From contig JAKIML020000093.1 of NCBI GenBank assembly GCA_022702935.2, forward strand, positions 1 through 57,755: a stretch of 57,755 nt of DNA. The letters run 5' to 3'. Position 1 is the stretch's first letter, and each line of letters starts with the position of its first letter. Source of the stretch: Bacillota bacterium (lineage in GTDB: Bacteria > Bacillota > Clostridia > DSM-8532). The position numbers and the translations under genes were made by a program. Positions 26,103 through 35,055 of this stretch are shown piece after piece. A model generated the notes under the pieces. It did not search any database. It saw only the letters and a list, made by a program, of their open reading frames with translations, and was not told where the DNA came from.

Positions 26103-27085
26103 ATTTTCTGAAGGCCATCCCGCAGCAGGTGCTTGTTTATTTTATCAGCTTTATCCTTGCACTGGCAGCAGGGAAGCTGCTGATTCCATTTTTACGAAGA
26201 CTGAAGTTCGGCCAGGTCATCAGAGAGGAAGGCCCTCAAAGCCATAAGGCCAAGACGGGGACGCCCACCATGGGCGGCGCCATCTTTCTCATACCCGTCG
26301 TCATTCTGGGCATCTACTTCAGCTTTCGTGATATCCGGATTCTATGGCTGGTTCTGGTTACCCTGGGCTTTGCTGTAGTGGGATTTCTGGATGATTATCT
26401 GAAAATAGTCAAAAAGAAAAATGAAGGATTGACACCAAGACAGAAAATGCTTGGCTTGCTGCTGGTATCAGGGGTGTTTACCTGGTATGCGGTAACCTAT
26501 ACGGCGGGGGGAAATTCGCTGATTATTCCCTTTTTGGGCTTTAGCTCGCCCATTTATCCAACCCTCTATGTCATGATTCCTTTCAATATGTTTGTTCTGG
26601 TCAGCTTTACCAATGCGGTGAATCTTACTGATGGTCTGGACGGACTGGCTGGTTCGGTCACCACCGTTGTACTGCTCTTCTTTACTGTCGTCACCATGTT
26701 AAGCGGTGAATGGGACTATATTCGTCTGTTCTGTTCCATTCTGGCAGGGGGCATCCTCGGATTTCTGGTGTATAACCTTCACCCCGCAAAGGTTTTTATG
26801 GGCGATACGGGCTCACTGGCCCTGGGCGGTGCCCTGGCTGCAGTGGCCATCCTCACAGGCACCCCTATATTTTTGGGATTATCTGGCATAATCTACGTAG
26901 CAGAAACATTATCTGTAATAATACAGGTGCGTTATTTCAAGAAGACAGGCGGCAAGCGTTTCTTTAAAATGGCCCCCCTCCATCATCATTTTGAGCATCA
27001 AGGATGGAGTGAGATTAAGGTGGTAACAATATTTACACTTGTAACAATCTTAAGTAGCGTTATAGCGTTTCTGCTTTTGAGGTGA
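26096..27085 (+). CDS. mraY: Phospho-MurNAc-pentapeptide transferase (MraY)
   Basis: 329-residue polytopic membrane enzyme that moves phospho-MurNAc-pentapeptide to undecaprenyl phosphate, making lipid I. Catalytic landmarks are FLDDYLK (Asp-Asp), NAVNLTDGLDGLA and the histidine motif MAPLHHHFEHQGW, plus the early SHKAKTGTPTMGG. AAGGAG precedes the ATG, inside the murF end. In most relatives murD follows; here ftsW starts four bases after the stop. Confidence 0.96.
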   Translation: MLNFLKAIPQQVLVYFISFILALAAGKLLIPFLRRLKFGQVIREEGPQSHKAKTGTPTMGGAIFLIPVVILGIYFSFRDIRILWLVLVTLGFAVVGFLDDYLKIVKKKNEGLTPRQKMLGLLLVSGVFTWYAVTYTAGGNSLIIPFLGFSSPIYPTLYVMIPFNMFVLVSFTNAVNLTDGLDGLAGSVTTVVLLFFTVVTMLSGEWDYIRLFCSILAGGILGFLVYNLHPAKVFMGDTGSLALGGALAAVAILTGTPIFLGLSGIIYVAETLSVIIQVRYFKKTGGKRFFKMAPLHHHFEHQGWSEIKVVTIFTLVTILSSVIAFLLLR

Positions 27086-27089
27086 TAGG

Positions 27090-28265
27090 ATGGAAAAAAG
27101 GGAATACGACTTCTGGCTTCTGTTCACCGTACTGGTTCTTCTGGGCATGGGTACAGTGATGGTATTCAGCGCCAGCTCCTACAATGCGCTCTACTACCAT
27201 AATAACAAGTTTTACTTTTTCATCCGCCAGCTGATTTGGAGTGCCCTGGGTATTGCGGGCATGCTGGTTTTCTCGAAACTGGACTATCGAAGGATTGCAT
27301 CCAGTGCCCCTATTCTGATGGTGATCAGTATTGTTTTGCTCATCCTGGTGCGTATTCCCGGCATAGGCAGCAATATCAACGGCGCTTATCGCTGGTTTAA
27401 TTTCGGGCCTATGTCCTTCCAGCCCTCCGAGCTGGCAAAAATCTCGTTAATCCTGTTTTTAGCCTTCAGCCTCTCCAAGAATGCCGACAGGCTTAAACAC
27501 TTTTTCACGGGCCTTGTCCCCTACCTTCTGGTGGTGGGGGTTATTGACGGACTCTTGTATCTGGAACCCCATATGAGTGCCATCATACTCATTACCGCAG
27601 TAGCTGTCATTATTCTTTTCATGGCAGGAGCGCGGGTGAGCCATTTTGTCCTTTTGGCTTTGCCGGTTGTTGTACTGGGATGGCAGATTGTCATGAGCAA
27701 GCCCTATCGTATGGAGCGGTTGCTGTCCTTTACCGATCCGTTTAAATATAAGCAGGGAAGCGGCTTCCAGGTAGTTAACTCCCTGTATGCCATTGCTTCG
27801 GGATCGGTCTTTGGCCGAGGGTTGGGGAAGAGCCTTCAGAAATATCTCTACCTGCCCGAGCCCCATAATGACTTCATATTCTCCATCCTGGCCGAGGAGC
27901 TGGGATTTGTGGGATCGCTGACGGTGGTTGCGCTCTTTTTGCTCTTCATCTGGAGGGGCATGAGGGTGGCCATGAATGCTCCCGATATGCTGGGAAGCCT
28001 TATTGCCGGCGGCATTACTTCCCTGATAGCCTTGCAGACCATTATTAATATTGCGGTAGTAACTTCAACGGTGCCCGCCACAGGTATGCCCCTGCCCTTC
28101 TTCAGCGCTGGCGGCTCCTCACTGGTTTTCCTCATGTCCTCTGTGGGCATCCTTCTCAATATTTCAAAGGGCTCCCAAACCACCATACTTACGCTGCATA
28201 AAGGCGGCAAGGCGGACCCCGCGGTCAATCATACCCTTACAAAACGAAAAGTTGGTGATTATTAA
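27090..28265 (+). CDS. ftsW: FtsW-type SEDS glycan polymerase
   Basis: 391-residue multi-pass protein partnering a class B PBP at the septum. SEDS features: FQPSELAK, the catalytic loop PHNDFIFSILAEELGF with its Asp, and GMPLPFFSAGGSS. The common QPDLGT motif reads LEPHMSA, a variation I recall from other clostridial FtsW/SpoVE proteins. Position between mraY and murG supports FtsW or the spore cortex paralogue SpoVE; the two cannot be separated by sequence alone. Confidence 0.9.
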   Translation: MEKREYDFWLLFTVLVLLGMGTVMVFSASSYNALYYHNNKFYFFIRQLIWSALGIAGMLVFSKLDYRRIASSAPILMVISIVLLILVRIPGIGSNINGAYRWFNFGPMSFQPSELAKISLILFLAFSLSKNADRLKHFFTGLVPYLLVVGVIDGLLYLEPHMSAIILITAVAVIILFMAGARVSHFVLLALPVVVLGWQIVMSKPYRMERLLSFTDPFKYKQGSGFQVVNSLYAIASGSVFGRGLGKSLQKYLYLPEPHNDFIFSILAEELGFVGSLTVVALFLLFIWRGMRVAMNAPDMLGSLIAGGITSLIALQTIINIAVVTSTVPATGMPLPFFSAGGSSLVFLMSSVGILLNISKGSQTTILTLHKGGKADPAVNHTLTKRKVGDY

Positions 28266-28266
28266 G

Positions 28267-29370
28267 ATGCGCTATTTAATATCCGGTGGAGGGACGGGGG
28301 GCCATGTCAATCCCGGATTGGCCATAGCCAAGGAAATTCTGAAAAACGAGCCCGATGCGGAGATTCTTTTTGTGGGAACCAAAAACGGTCTTGAGGATAA
28401 GCTGGTTCCCCGTGAGGGCTTTCCTATAAAATATATTGAAATCAGCGGCTTTAAAAGGAAGCTGTCCATGGACACTTTCAGAACCGTCTCCAGGCTCATA
28501 AAGAGCTTTAGTGCCATCAGGCGCATTCTCAAGGATTTTAAGCCAGATGCCGTCATTGGTACGGGAGGTTATGTCTGCGGACCAGTGGTACTGAGTGCGG
28601 CCTTAAAGAAAATTCCCACCCTGATTCATGAGCAAAATGCCTTCCCCGGCGTCACCAATAAAATACTGGCCCGTTATGTGGATGCGGTGGCCATCAGCTT
28701 TGAGGAGGCCCGCCAGCGTTTTAAAGGGAAGGCCAAAATTACCTTAACCGGCAATCCCGTGCGTGCAGAGCTCTTCATGCAGGATAGGGAGGCAGCCCGA
28801 AAAAAGCTGGGCATCCCTGCTGACCGGCCCTTGGTGGTCATCTTCGGGGGAAGCCTTGGGGCTGAACATCTAAACCTCTGTGTCAGAGACATGGTCAACG
28901 CCCATGCAGAGGAGATGAATTTTCACCTCATTGCCGCCACCGGTATGAAGCATTATGAAAAAGTGATGGGGGAGATTAAGAAGCCTCTGCCCCCCCATAT
29001 TGTCATAGAGCCTTATCTGTATAACATGGGGGAAGTCCTGGCGGCCGCCGATTTGGCTGTTTGCCGGGGCGGTGCCATTACCGTCAGCGAGTTGTCAGCG
29101 CTGGGGGTTCCATCCATTCTGGTGCCGTCACCCTATGTGGCAGAAAATCACCAGGAGCACAACGCCCGAGCCCTTGAGAGCAAAGGCGCTGCTGTAGTGA
29201 TTCTTCAAAGCCAGCTTAATGCAGAGATTCTCTTTGGTCAGATCCAAAAACTCATTTCTAACAAGGACCTTCGCCAGAAGATGTCGGCTGCCGCCAGAAA
29301 ACTGAGCAGAAAGGATTCCTCGGCTGCGCTCTATGCACTGTTGAAGGAAGTCATGAGTCGCAAAGCCTGA
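28267..29370 (+). CDS. murG: Lipid II-forming GlcNAc transferase MurG
   Basis: 367-residue peripheral membrane GT28 glycosyltransferase that adds GlcNAc to lipid I. The N-terminal glycine loop SGGGTGGHVNPG, GTGGYVCGP, HEQNAFPG and the donor-site segment CRGGAITVSEL are intact. ATG 28267 gives the family start MRYLISGGGTGGH; it begins one base after the ftsW stop, with only a weak SD (GGTGAT), so coupling is likely. Confidence 0.95.
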   Translation: MRYLISGGGTGGHVNPGLAIAKEILKNEPDAEILFVGTKNGLEDKLVPREGFPIKYIEISGFKRKLSMDTFRTVSRLIKSFSAIRRILKDFKPDAVIGTGGYVCGPVVLSAALKKIPTLIHEQNAFPGVTNKILARYVDAVAISFEEARQRFKGKAKITLTGNPVRAELFMQDREAARKKLGIPADRPLVVIFGGSLGAEHLNLCVRDMVNAHAEEMNFHLIAATGMKHYEKVMGEIKKPLPPHIVIEPYLYNMGEVLAAADLAVCRGGAITVSELSALGVPSILVPSPYVAENHQEHNARALESKGAAVVILQSQLNAEILFGQIQKLISNKDLRQKMSAAARKLSRKDSSAALYALLKEVMSRKA

Positions 29371-29405
29371 AGCGTGGTAAACAAGCCCTTTTGTAACAGG
29401 ATTTT

Positions 29406-29449
29406 CCCGGAAGCATATTATACAATGTGTTCATTACTTTGCTTCCGGG
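29406..29449 (+). promoter_or_regulatory. Inverted repeat covering the murA leader and SD
   Basis: CCCGGAAGCA (29406-29415) and TGCTTCCGGG (29440-29449) are perfectly complementary over 10 bp. The right arm merges with the G-rich SD of murA, and a TATTAT/TACAAT -10-like stretch lies in the loop with TTGTAA upstream at 29391. It could act as an operator or as an SD-masking hairpin. Confidence 0.5.
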
Positions 29450-29459
29450 GGTGTTTTGC

Positions 29460-30725
29460 GTGAGCAATCTCATAATTGCCGGAGGTTCAAGATTGAGCGG
29501 CATTATAGAGGTGCCAGGAGCTAAAAACGCTGTTCTGCCTGTTCTGGCCGCTACGCTCTTGAATAATGGTACCAGCATACTTGAGAATTGCCCGGAGTTG
29601 GACGACGTCTTAACAATGAATGAAATACTGTCGGCTTTAGGGTGTAAGATCAAAAGAAAAGGGTCCCAAATCGAGGTTGATGCATCCCAATTAACCAGCT
29701 CATCCATTCCCGAGGTACTGGCTAAGCGTATGCGATCATCCATTATTATTCTTGGGGCCGTGTTGGCGCGCTGCGGCGAGGTGCATGTGAGCTATCCTGG
29801 CGGCTGTGAGATTGGGATGAGGCCCATAGACATGCATTTGAGGGCTCTTGAGCAAATGGGCGCCGAGGTGGATGGTCTCAATCACGGGATGCTCAGGGTC
29901 AGAGCGAAAAAGCTTCAGGGCTGCGAGATTTTGCTGGATTACCCCAGTGTGGGCGCCACCGAGAACATTATGCTGGCCGCGTGCTATGCCGAGGGAGAAA
30001 CCCTGATACGCAACGCGGCAAAGGAACCGGAGATCGAAGATTTGCAGGCCTTCCTCAATAAAGCGGGGGCAATGATTTCCGGGGCAGGCAGCGGGGTCAT
30101 CAAGATCCACGGTGTATCTGAGATTAAAACGCAAATCACACATAAAATCATTCCCGATCGCATTGTGGCCGGGACCTATCTTGCAGCGGCGGCGGCAACG
30201 GGAGGCAGTCTGGTGGTAACAGGTGTGGATTACGATCATATTGGCTCCATCCTATACTGTCTGAAACGTTGTGGGTGCAAAATCAAACACTATCAGGGCG
30301 GTGTGGTCACCCTGGAGGCAGAGGGAAGACTTAAGCCCCTGGACCTTGTCAGAACTTCGCCCTATCCGGGATTTCCCACCGATATGCAGCCGCAGATTGT
30401 AGCCCTCCTCACCCGTTGTTCAGGAACCAGTGTGGTGGTAGAGACCGTTTTCGAGAATCGCTTCCGTTATACCGAGCAGCTTTTGAAGCTGGGAGCCGAT
30501 ATCAGTGTCCAGGGCAGAACCGCCATTATCCGTGGTGTTGATACCTTAAGAGGAGCCGATTTGGAGGCCAGAGACTTAAGAGGCGGCGCGGCCCTTATCA
30601 TTGCGGGTTTGACGGCTGAAGGCGAAACCCGTATTTCCGGCGTTAACTATATTGACCGGGGCTATGAAAGAGTAGAACGGGTACTGTCCAAGGTAGGTGC
30701 GCAAATCAGGAGAGTTGAAGACTAG
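29460..30725 (+). CDS. murA: UDP-GlcNAc 1-carboxyvinyltransferase
   Basis: 421-residue cytosolic enzyme, first committed step of peptidoglycan synthesis; transfers enolpyruvate from PEP to UDP-GlcNAc. The PEP-binding loop has the reactive Cys116 in YPGGCEIGMRP, so fosfomycin sensitivity is expected. PGAKNAVLP near the N-terminus and FPTDMQPQ are family motifs. GTG 29460 gives the family start SNLIIAGGSRLSG and follows a GGGGG stretch; longer in-frame readings upstream lack support. Confidence 0.95.
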   Translation: MSNLIIAGGSRLSGIIEVPGAKNAVLPVLAATLLNNGTSILENCPELDDVLTMNEILSALGCKIKRKGSQIEVDASQLTSSSIPEVLAKRMRSSIIILGAVLARCGEVHVSYPGGCEIGMRPIDMHLRALEQMGAEVDGLNHGMLRVRAKKLQGCEILLDYPSVGATENIMLAACYAEGETLIRNAAKEPEIEDLQAFLNKAGAMISGAGSGVIKIHGVSEIKTQITHKIIPDRIVAGTYLAAAAATGGSLVVTGVDYDHIGSILYCLKRCGCKIKHYQGGVVTLEAEGRLKPLDLVRTSPYPGFPTDMQPQIVALLTRCSGTSVVVETVFENRFRYTEQLLKLGADISVQGRTAIIRGVDTLRGADLEARDLRGGAALIIAGLTAEGETRISGVNYIDRGYERVERVLSKVGAQIRRVED

Positions 30726-30743
30726 TGGCTGAGTTGGTATAAT
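30715..30743 (+). promoter_or_regulatory. Promoter of divIB
   Basis: TTGAAG (30715-30720) and TATAAT (30738-30743), 17 bp apart, with TGG as an extended -10, overlapping the end of murA. Confidence 0.6.
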
Positions 30744-30772
30744 GAGTATGATTCAAAGGCTTGGAGATACCA

Positions 30773-31555
30773 ATGAAAAAGAGGATGCGGCGTGCGAAAA
30801 GAAGACTCAAGATACTGATATTTATTGTAGGGTTGGCTCTGATCCTATTGGTGCTGCTCTATGCGCCCTTGTTTAATATTACGGCTATTGATGTGGTGGG
30901 CGCCACACGCTACACCCCTGATGAAATTCGGCAGGCATCGGGAATCCTGCTGGGGGAAAACGGATTTAGAAAGCTGAGGCTCACCATCGAAGCATTGGAG
31001 CTGAGGCTCATTGACAGTGAAAGCCTTGTAGAATCCCTTCCTTACATTAAAGACTGCCGCGTCAATTTAGTTTTTCCCAATAAGGTTGTCATACAGGTTA
31101 CCGAACGACAGCCTGCAGCCACCATCAAGCATTTGGACAGCTTTCTCATCGTAGATGGTGATGGTTATGTTCTGGAATCCAATTCCCAGAGGACGCATCA
31201 TGAGCTTGCCGAGCTCAGAGGCATAGAGTTTACCAAATACACGCTGGGCGGGCAGTTGGAGGCCAGGGATATCGAGCTTGTAAAGATTGGCGTTAATATT
31301 ATTGAAGCCATAAAAACTTCGGACAGAAATACAGAATTCAAGCTCTTTGACATTCTTGACTGGATCGATATGGTTGATAGGAACAATGTCCTTCTCTCTC
31401 TGGATAACAGGATTATTGTTCGATTCAACCCGGAGGACAAGCTTCAGTACACCATTGATTTTACCAAGGAGATATTCTTTAAAAAGATAAGCTCCACTGA
31501 TACGGGTAGACTGGAATTCTCGGGCAACCAGAACCCGAGCTTTATTCCGCAATAA
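30773..31555 (+). CDS. divIB: DivIB/FtsQ-type cell division protein
   Basis: 260 residues: a very basic cytoplasmic start, a membrane segment (about 13-33), then a POTRA domain beginning FNITAIDVVGATRYTPDEI and the FtsQ/DivIB beta domain. It joins FtsL and DivIC in the divisome outside the membrane. ATG 30773 follows GGAG at 30763-30766. Location before sbp and ftsZ matches Gram-positive clusters. Confidence 0.9.
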   Translation: MKKRMRRAKRRLKILIFIVGLALILLVLLYAPLFNITAIDVVGATRYTPDEIRQASGILLGENGFRKLRLTIEALELRLIDSESLVESLPYIKDCRVNLVFPNKVVIQVTERQPAATIKHLDSFLIVDGDGYVLESNSQRTHHELAELRGIEFTKYTLGGQLEARDIELVKIGVNIIEAIKTSDRNTEFKLFDILDWIDMVDRNNVLLSLDNRIIVRFNPEDKLQYTIDFTKEIFFKKISSTDTGRLEFSGNQNPSFIPQ

Positions 31556-31578
31556 ATCAATAAACGAGGAGGCGCCCC

Positions 31579-31917
31579 ATGGTACCATTATTAGGACTTA
31601 TTGCCGGGTTGCTCATAGGTATTTTTCTCCCGTTCCATATTCCGTCAGAGTATTCCAACTACGCTGCCGTGGCCATACTGGCAGCTCTTGATTCGGTGTT
31701 GGGCGGACTCTCCGCTTCCCTTGAAGGGAAATTCAATATCAAGGTTTTTCTGACAGGCTTTTTCGGTAATTCTCTGCTGGCTGCTCTGCTGGCTTATATC
31801 GGGGACAAGCTGGGCATTCAGATACACCTGGCGGCCATCTTTGCCTTTGGTAATCGCATCTTTCTTAACTTCGGCAATATCAGGCGCAAGCTCATTAAGG
31901 TGGACGACGTGAAGTAA
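31579..31917 (+). CDS. sbp: Small basic family protein (DUF1290)
   Basis: 112-residue membrane protein with three hydrophobic segments, matching Sbp (DUF1290) found between divIB and ftsZ in Gram-positives: PLLGLIAGLLIGIFLP, AALDSVLGGLSA and FGNRIFLNFGNIRR are diagnostic. The biochemical role is unknown. The DUF881 genes that often flank sbp are absent here. GAGGAGG precedes the ATG. Confidence 0.9.
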   Translation: MVPLLGLIAGLLIGIFLPFHIPSEYSNYAAVAILAALDSVLGGLSASLEGKFNIKVFLTGFFGNSLLAALLAYIGDKLGIQIHLAAIFAFGNRIFLNFGNIRRKLIKVDDVK

Positions 31918-31983
31918 CACTATATATGTGGTTGTTTTGTAAAATTTACCGTCTTTGACCTCAATATATAGAATGGGAACTGG

Positions 31984-32032
31984 TATTTTTTAAAAAATAA
32001 GTGATTGCTTTTAGTCCTGTTTGTTATATAAT
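31984..32032 (+). promoter_or_regulatory. ftsZ promoter with upstream AT palindrome
   Basis: TTGCTT (32005-32010) and TATAAT (32027-32032) are 16 bp apart. A perfect 16-bp palindrome TATTTTTTAAAAAATA (31984-31999) sits just before the -35 box where an UP element would be. Confidence 0.6.
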
Positions 32033-32098
32033 AATGATATTAGGTTTGTACTATTCTTGGATATTTACGTAGGAAGACTCGTTAAGGAGGATACAGAA

Positions 32099-33199
32099 GT
32101 GTTGGAGTTTGACATTGATATGGATAGCTTCGCTCGCATTAAGGTTATTGGTGTGGGTGGTGGCGGAAACAATGCCGTAAATCGCATGATCGCGGCAGGT
32201 CTTCGCGGTGTAGAGTTCATCGCTGTTAATACCGATAAGCAAGCCCTTTTTCTTTCACAAGCCAATACGAAAATTCAAATAGGGGATAAGCTCACAAAGG
32301 GCCTCGGGGCAGGCGCCAATCCTGAGATTGGTGAAAAGGCTGCCAATGAGAGCCGTGATGAGATTGCCATGGCCATCAAGGATGCCGATATGGTCTTTGT
32401 AACTGCCGGTATGGGCGGCGGTACAGGAACCGGAGCTGCTCCCGTTATTGCTCAGATTGCCAAAGAGATGGGAATACTGACTGTGGGTGTGGTCACCAAG
32501 CCCTTCCTCTTTGAAGGCAAGAAGCGTATGCAGCACGCCGAAAGCGGTGTGGAAGCCCTCAAAAGCGTTGTGGATACATTGGTAACCATTCCCAATGACA
32601 GACTCCTCCAGCTTGCCGATAAGAAAATGCCCCTGGTGAAGGCCTTCAATCTGGCTGACGATGTGTTGAGACAGGGTGTTCAGGGTATTTCAGACCTCAT
32701 TGCCGTTCCCGGACTTATCAATCTGGACTTTGCCGATGTGAAGACCATTATGCTGGATACAGGGCTTGCCCATATGGGTATTGGCCGTGGAACCGGTGAG
32801 AACAAGGCTGAGGAAGCTGCAAAACAGGCCATTTCCAGTCCCCTTCTGGAAACCTCCATTGACGGTGCCAGAGGCGTTCTGCTCAATATTACCGGCGGAC
32901 CCGATTTGGGCTTGCAGGAAGTCAATTTGGCCGCCGAACTCATTCAGGCCTCGGCGGATCCCGATGCCAATATCATCTTTGGTGCTGTCATTGATGATAA
33001 CCTCCAGGACGAGTTGATTATTACCGTCATTGCCACTGGTTTTGATAAGGCGGATCTCAAGCGCCCCGGCCAGCTTTTTGGAACTGAAGCCAAGAAGCCT
33101 GCTGCGAGTGCAGAACCCGCCAAGAAGCCCATACTGGTCGATGAGGATTCGGAGGGTCCCGAAATTCCCACCTTCCTTAAGAGAAAGGGCTTCAGATAA
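32099..33199 (+). CDS. ftsZ: Cell division GTPase FtsZ
   Basis: 366-residue tubulin homologue that forms the Z ring. GTP-binding motif GGGTGTG at 106-112, T7 loop region [11 protein letters not shown], a short linker, and the C-terminal membrane-tether peptide EIPTFLKRK for SepF/FtsA-type partners. GTG 32099 is the start: AAGGAGG (32084-32090) is eight bases upstream. An in-frame reading 26 codons longer crosses the promoter and is rejected. ftsA is not in the window. Confidence 0.96.
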   Translation: MLEFDIDMDSFARIKVIGVGGGGNNAVNRMIAAGLRGVEFIAVNTDKQALFLSQANTKIQIGDKLTKGLGAGANPEIGEKAANESRDEIAMAIKDADMVFVTAGMGGGTGTGAAPVIAQIAKEMGILTVGVVTKPFLFEGKKRMQHAESGVEALKSVVDTLVTIPNDRLLQLADKKMPLVKAFNLADDVLRQGVQGISDLIAVPGLINLDFADVKTIMLDTGLAHMGIGRGTGENKAEEAAKQAISSPLLETSIDGARGVLLNITGGPDLGLQEVNLAAELIQASADPDANIIFGAVIDDNLQDELIITVIATGFDKADLKRPGQLFGTEAKKPAASAEPAKKPILVDEDSEGPEIPTFLKRKGFR

Positions 33200-33208
33200 G
33201 GCTACATA

Positions 33209-33308
33209 TTGACAAAGAGCGCATTCTGATTGTAGAATAATAACCCGGGGACATTCCGCGGCATGAATGTCATGATTGGCGGCATGTCCCTGTTTGATGT
33301 GTGGGTTT
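33209..33308 (+). promoter_or_regulatory. Promoter and hairpin leader of tRNA-Thr
   Basis: TTGACA (33209-33214) and TAGAAT (33233-33238) are 18 bp apart. The leader can fold into a long stem: AACCC (33242-33246) with GGGTT (33303-33307) and GGGACAT (33248-33254) with ATGTCCC (33284-33290). It also holds a direct repeat of GCGGCATG. Confidence 0.6.
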
Positions 33309-33315
33309 ATCATAA

Positions 33316-33391
33316 GCCACCATGGCTCAGTTGGTAGAGCAGCGCATTCGTAATGCGCGGGTCAAGGGTTCGAGTCCCTTTGGTGGCTCCA
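33316..33391 (+). tRNA. tRNA-Thr (anticodon CGT)
   Basis: A 76-nt cloverleaf: acceptor GCCACCA/TGGTGGC, anticodon stem GCGCA/TGCGC with loop TTCGTAA giving anticodon CGT for codon ACG, T loop GGTTCGAGTCC, and an encoded CCA end. Confidence 0.95.
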
Positions 33392-33392
33392 C

Positions 33393-33426
33393 AAAAACCG
33401 CAATCCTCTTGGATTTGCGGTTTTTT
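33393..33426 (+). terminator. Rho-independent terminator after tRNA-Thr
   Basis: AAAACCGCAA-TCC pairs with GGATTTGCGGTTTT with one bulge; six T residues close it. Confidence 0.88.
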
Positions 33427-33727
33427 GACGTATATCCTTTCTTTAATCACATCCATAGCCCCGGGAAATAATTGAATTTTGTCCATGATAAAAATTGTAC
33501 AAATTATTTTGTAAAAATGGGATAAAAATCTACCTGATGTTAGTAACATCAATATAGATAAAAAACATAAAAGTTAGTATAATATGTAATGCAACTCTTT
33601 TGACCACATTTCATGAGAAGCTTCTTCAGTACAGCAGAAAATTAAAGAGTCTCTGTGAAGAAGGTGAGCTTTGTGCATAAGCATAATAGATTGGCGTTCT
33701 TAAACGTAGAACAAATCATTCTTGATA
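33427..33727 (+). other. Promoter-bearing remnant interrupted by the IS element
   Basis: About 300 bp with no complete gene. It has a perfect palindrome TGATGTTA-G-TAACATCA (33535-33551), a TATAAT box (33578-33583), and two short overlapping reading frames: one ending at TAA 33680 (FHEKLLQYSRKLKSLCEEG) and one from GTG 33673 with an AAGGTGAG SD that runs into the IS. It looks like the start of a plus-strand gene cut off by the IS; no family is recognised. Confidence 0.4.
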
Positions 33728-33877
33728 TGGACTTGTCAAGAAAAGTGCAGCTTGAAAACACCCAAAATTGATTTTTCCCAGCAGAGGTAAGTTATCATCA
33801 GTAGTAGCAGTAGCGCTGTGAGCAAAGTGGTAAACGCTGTTTTCCACTTTGACACAGCCGGGCGTGGAGCACAGCGT

Positions 33878-34708
33878 TTAGGCTGCCGCCTGGCGTAGCT
33901 GCCGTTGTCTGTATACTACCGGTGGCCAGCCGCACGGGTTTGACGTATAGATTCTCTGCCTGTTGTAGTAGATCATAATGTACCGAAAGATGACAGATTT
34001 GACATAAGCCATGGGAAATCGTTCGGTCCTGAGCCGATACAGCTTCTCCTTTTTCAATGTGGCGAAGAAGCTCTCCATCCTGGCGTTATCATAACAGCGG
34101 CCAGTGCCGCTCATGCTCTGAACCGCGCCATATTTCGAAAGGCTTTCCCGGAAAGCGTAGCTTGTAAACTGGCTGCCCCTGTCGCTGTGAAAAATCATGC
34201 CTCGGGCGTTTCTGGCTTTGCACGCATTCTCAAAAGCCTGTATGCAGAGTTCCTTCCGCATGTTGTCATCCATCGCCAGACCGACGATTTCACCATTGAA
34301 GCAATCCAAGACCACCGCTGCGTAGAGCTTTCCGTCGGAGCATTGTATTTCGGTTATGTCGGACAACCATTTCTGATCCGGGGCGGCGGCTGAAAAATCG
34401 CGTTGTATCAAGTTTTCGCTCTTTTGAGCTTCCGCATCCTCCCGGGTTATGCCGTTCGGATGGCTCTTCGGCTTCTTCAGCATTCCGTTTTCCTTCATGA
34501 GCCGGTAGACGGTGCTGTAGCTGACAGCCTCGCCCATCTGCGTCAGCGCCAGGTGCACACGCTGAGCGCCATAGTTGTCGTTATCCTCGTGCTGGTTAAT
34601 GATTTCTTTTATCTTGACCAGAAGAAGCTCCCGGCGCTTCGGTTTATCCGTATTCCTCAGACTGCGGTAATATCCGGATTCGCTTACGCCCAAAACCTTG
34701 CACAGCAC
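33878..34708 (-). CDS. IS3 transposase OrfB (integrase catalytic domain)
   Basis: The 276-residue frame holds the rve integrase core: an HTH_21 region (NYGAQRVHLALTQ), first Asp in DQKWLSDITEI, second Asp in HSDRGSQFTS and Glu in NARMESFFATLK, completing DDE. The frame is open further upstream through KTSRLYQYINVRRKRW to the slippery site at 34786-34792, so the active protein is probably the OrfAB fusion made by -1 frameshifting; the internal start at 34708 may not be used. Upstream neighbour is orfA. Confidence 0.9.
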   Translation of the reverse strand: MLCKVLGVSESGYYRSLRNTDKPKRRELLLVKIKEIINQHEDNDNYGAQRVHLALTQMGEAVSYSTVYRLMKENGMLKKPKSHPNGITREDAEAQKSENLIQRDFSAAAPDQKWLSDITEIQCSDGKLYAAVVLDCFNGEIVGLAMDDNMRKELCIQAFENACKARNARGMIFHSDRGSQFTSYAFRESLSKYGAVQSMSGTGRCYDNARMESFFATLKKEKLYRLRTERFPMAYVKSVIFRYIMIYYNRQRIYTSNPCGWPPVVYRQRQLRQAAA

Positions 34709-34764
34709 CTTTACAGTCCACCGTTTCCGCCTGACGTTGATATACTGATAAAGGCGGCTTGTTT

Positions 34765-35055
34765 TTACTTCTTCCGGTCTTTCGCGAAAAAACCAAGGGC
34801 ATCCTTGAGTATCTCATTTGCACGGCATAGCTCGGCGTTTTCGCGTTCAAGCTCAATTTCGCGCTGGCTCATTCCCGAAGCTACCCGAGCATGGCCGCTT
34901 CCCACATATGCCTTTTCACCGTGTTGTTTTCTTTGGCTGCGCCAGTCGGCTAAGGTGTAATACGGAACTCCAAGCTGATCCGCCGCCTTCTTCACGCCTA
35001 TTTCATCTGACAGTCGTACGGCCTCTTCTTTAAATTGTTTAGCGTATGTGCTCAT
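34765..35055 (-). CDS. IS3 transposase OrfA (HTH)
   Basis: 97 residues: a helix-turn-helix (FKEEAVRLSDEIGVKKAADQ, then LGVPYYTLADWRSQ) that binds the terminal repeats, and a leucine-zipper-like helix (EIELERENAELCRANEILKD). ATG 35055 follows GGGGAG at seven bases. The open frame continues upstream into the disrupted membrane protein, but that is an artefact of insertion. Confidence 0.9.
   Translation of the reverse strand: MSTYAKQFKEEAVRLSDEIGVKKAADQLGVPYYTLADWRSQRKQHGEKAYVGSGHARVASGMSQREIELERENAELCRANEILKDALGFFAKDRKK
34786..34792 (-). other. Programmed -1 frameshift heptamer T TTT TTC
   Basis: In the orfA frame the sequence GGT TTT TTC GCG carries the X XXY YYZ heptamer; slipping back one base leads into the frame that reads REPREEVKTSRLY-type sequence and on into orfB. 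This is the standard IS3 arrangement. Confidence 0.7.

Noticed and set aside
33214-33240. Second gene or terminator for ftsZ in the gap before tRNA-Thr
   Set aside because: The GGGACAT hairpin has no T-run and lies after a good promoter, so it is better read as tRNA leader.
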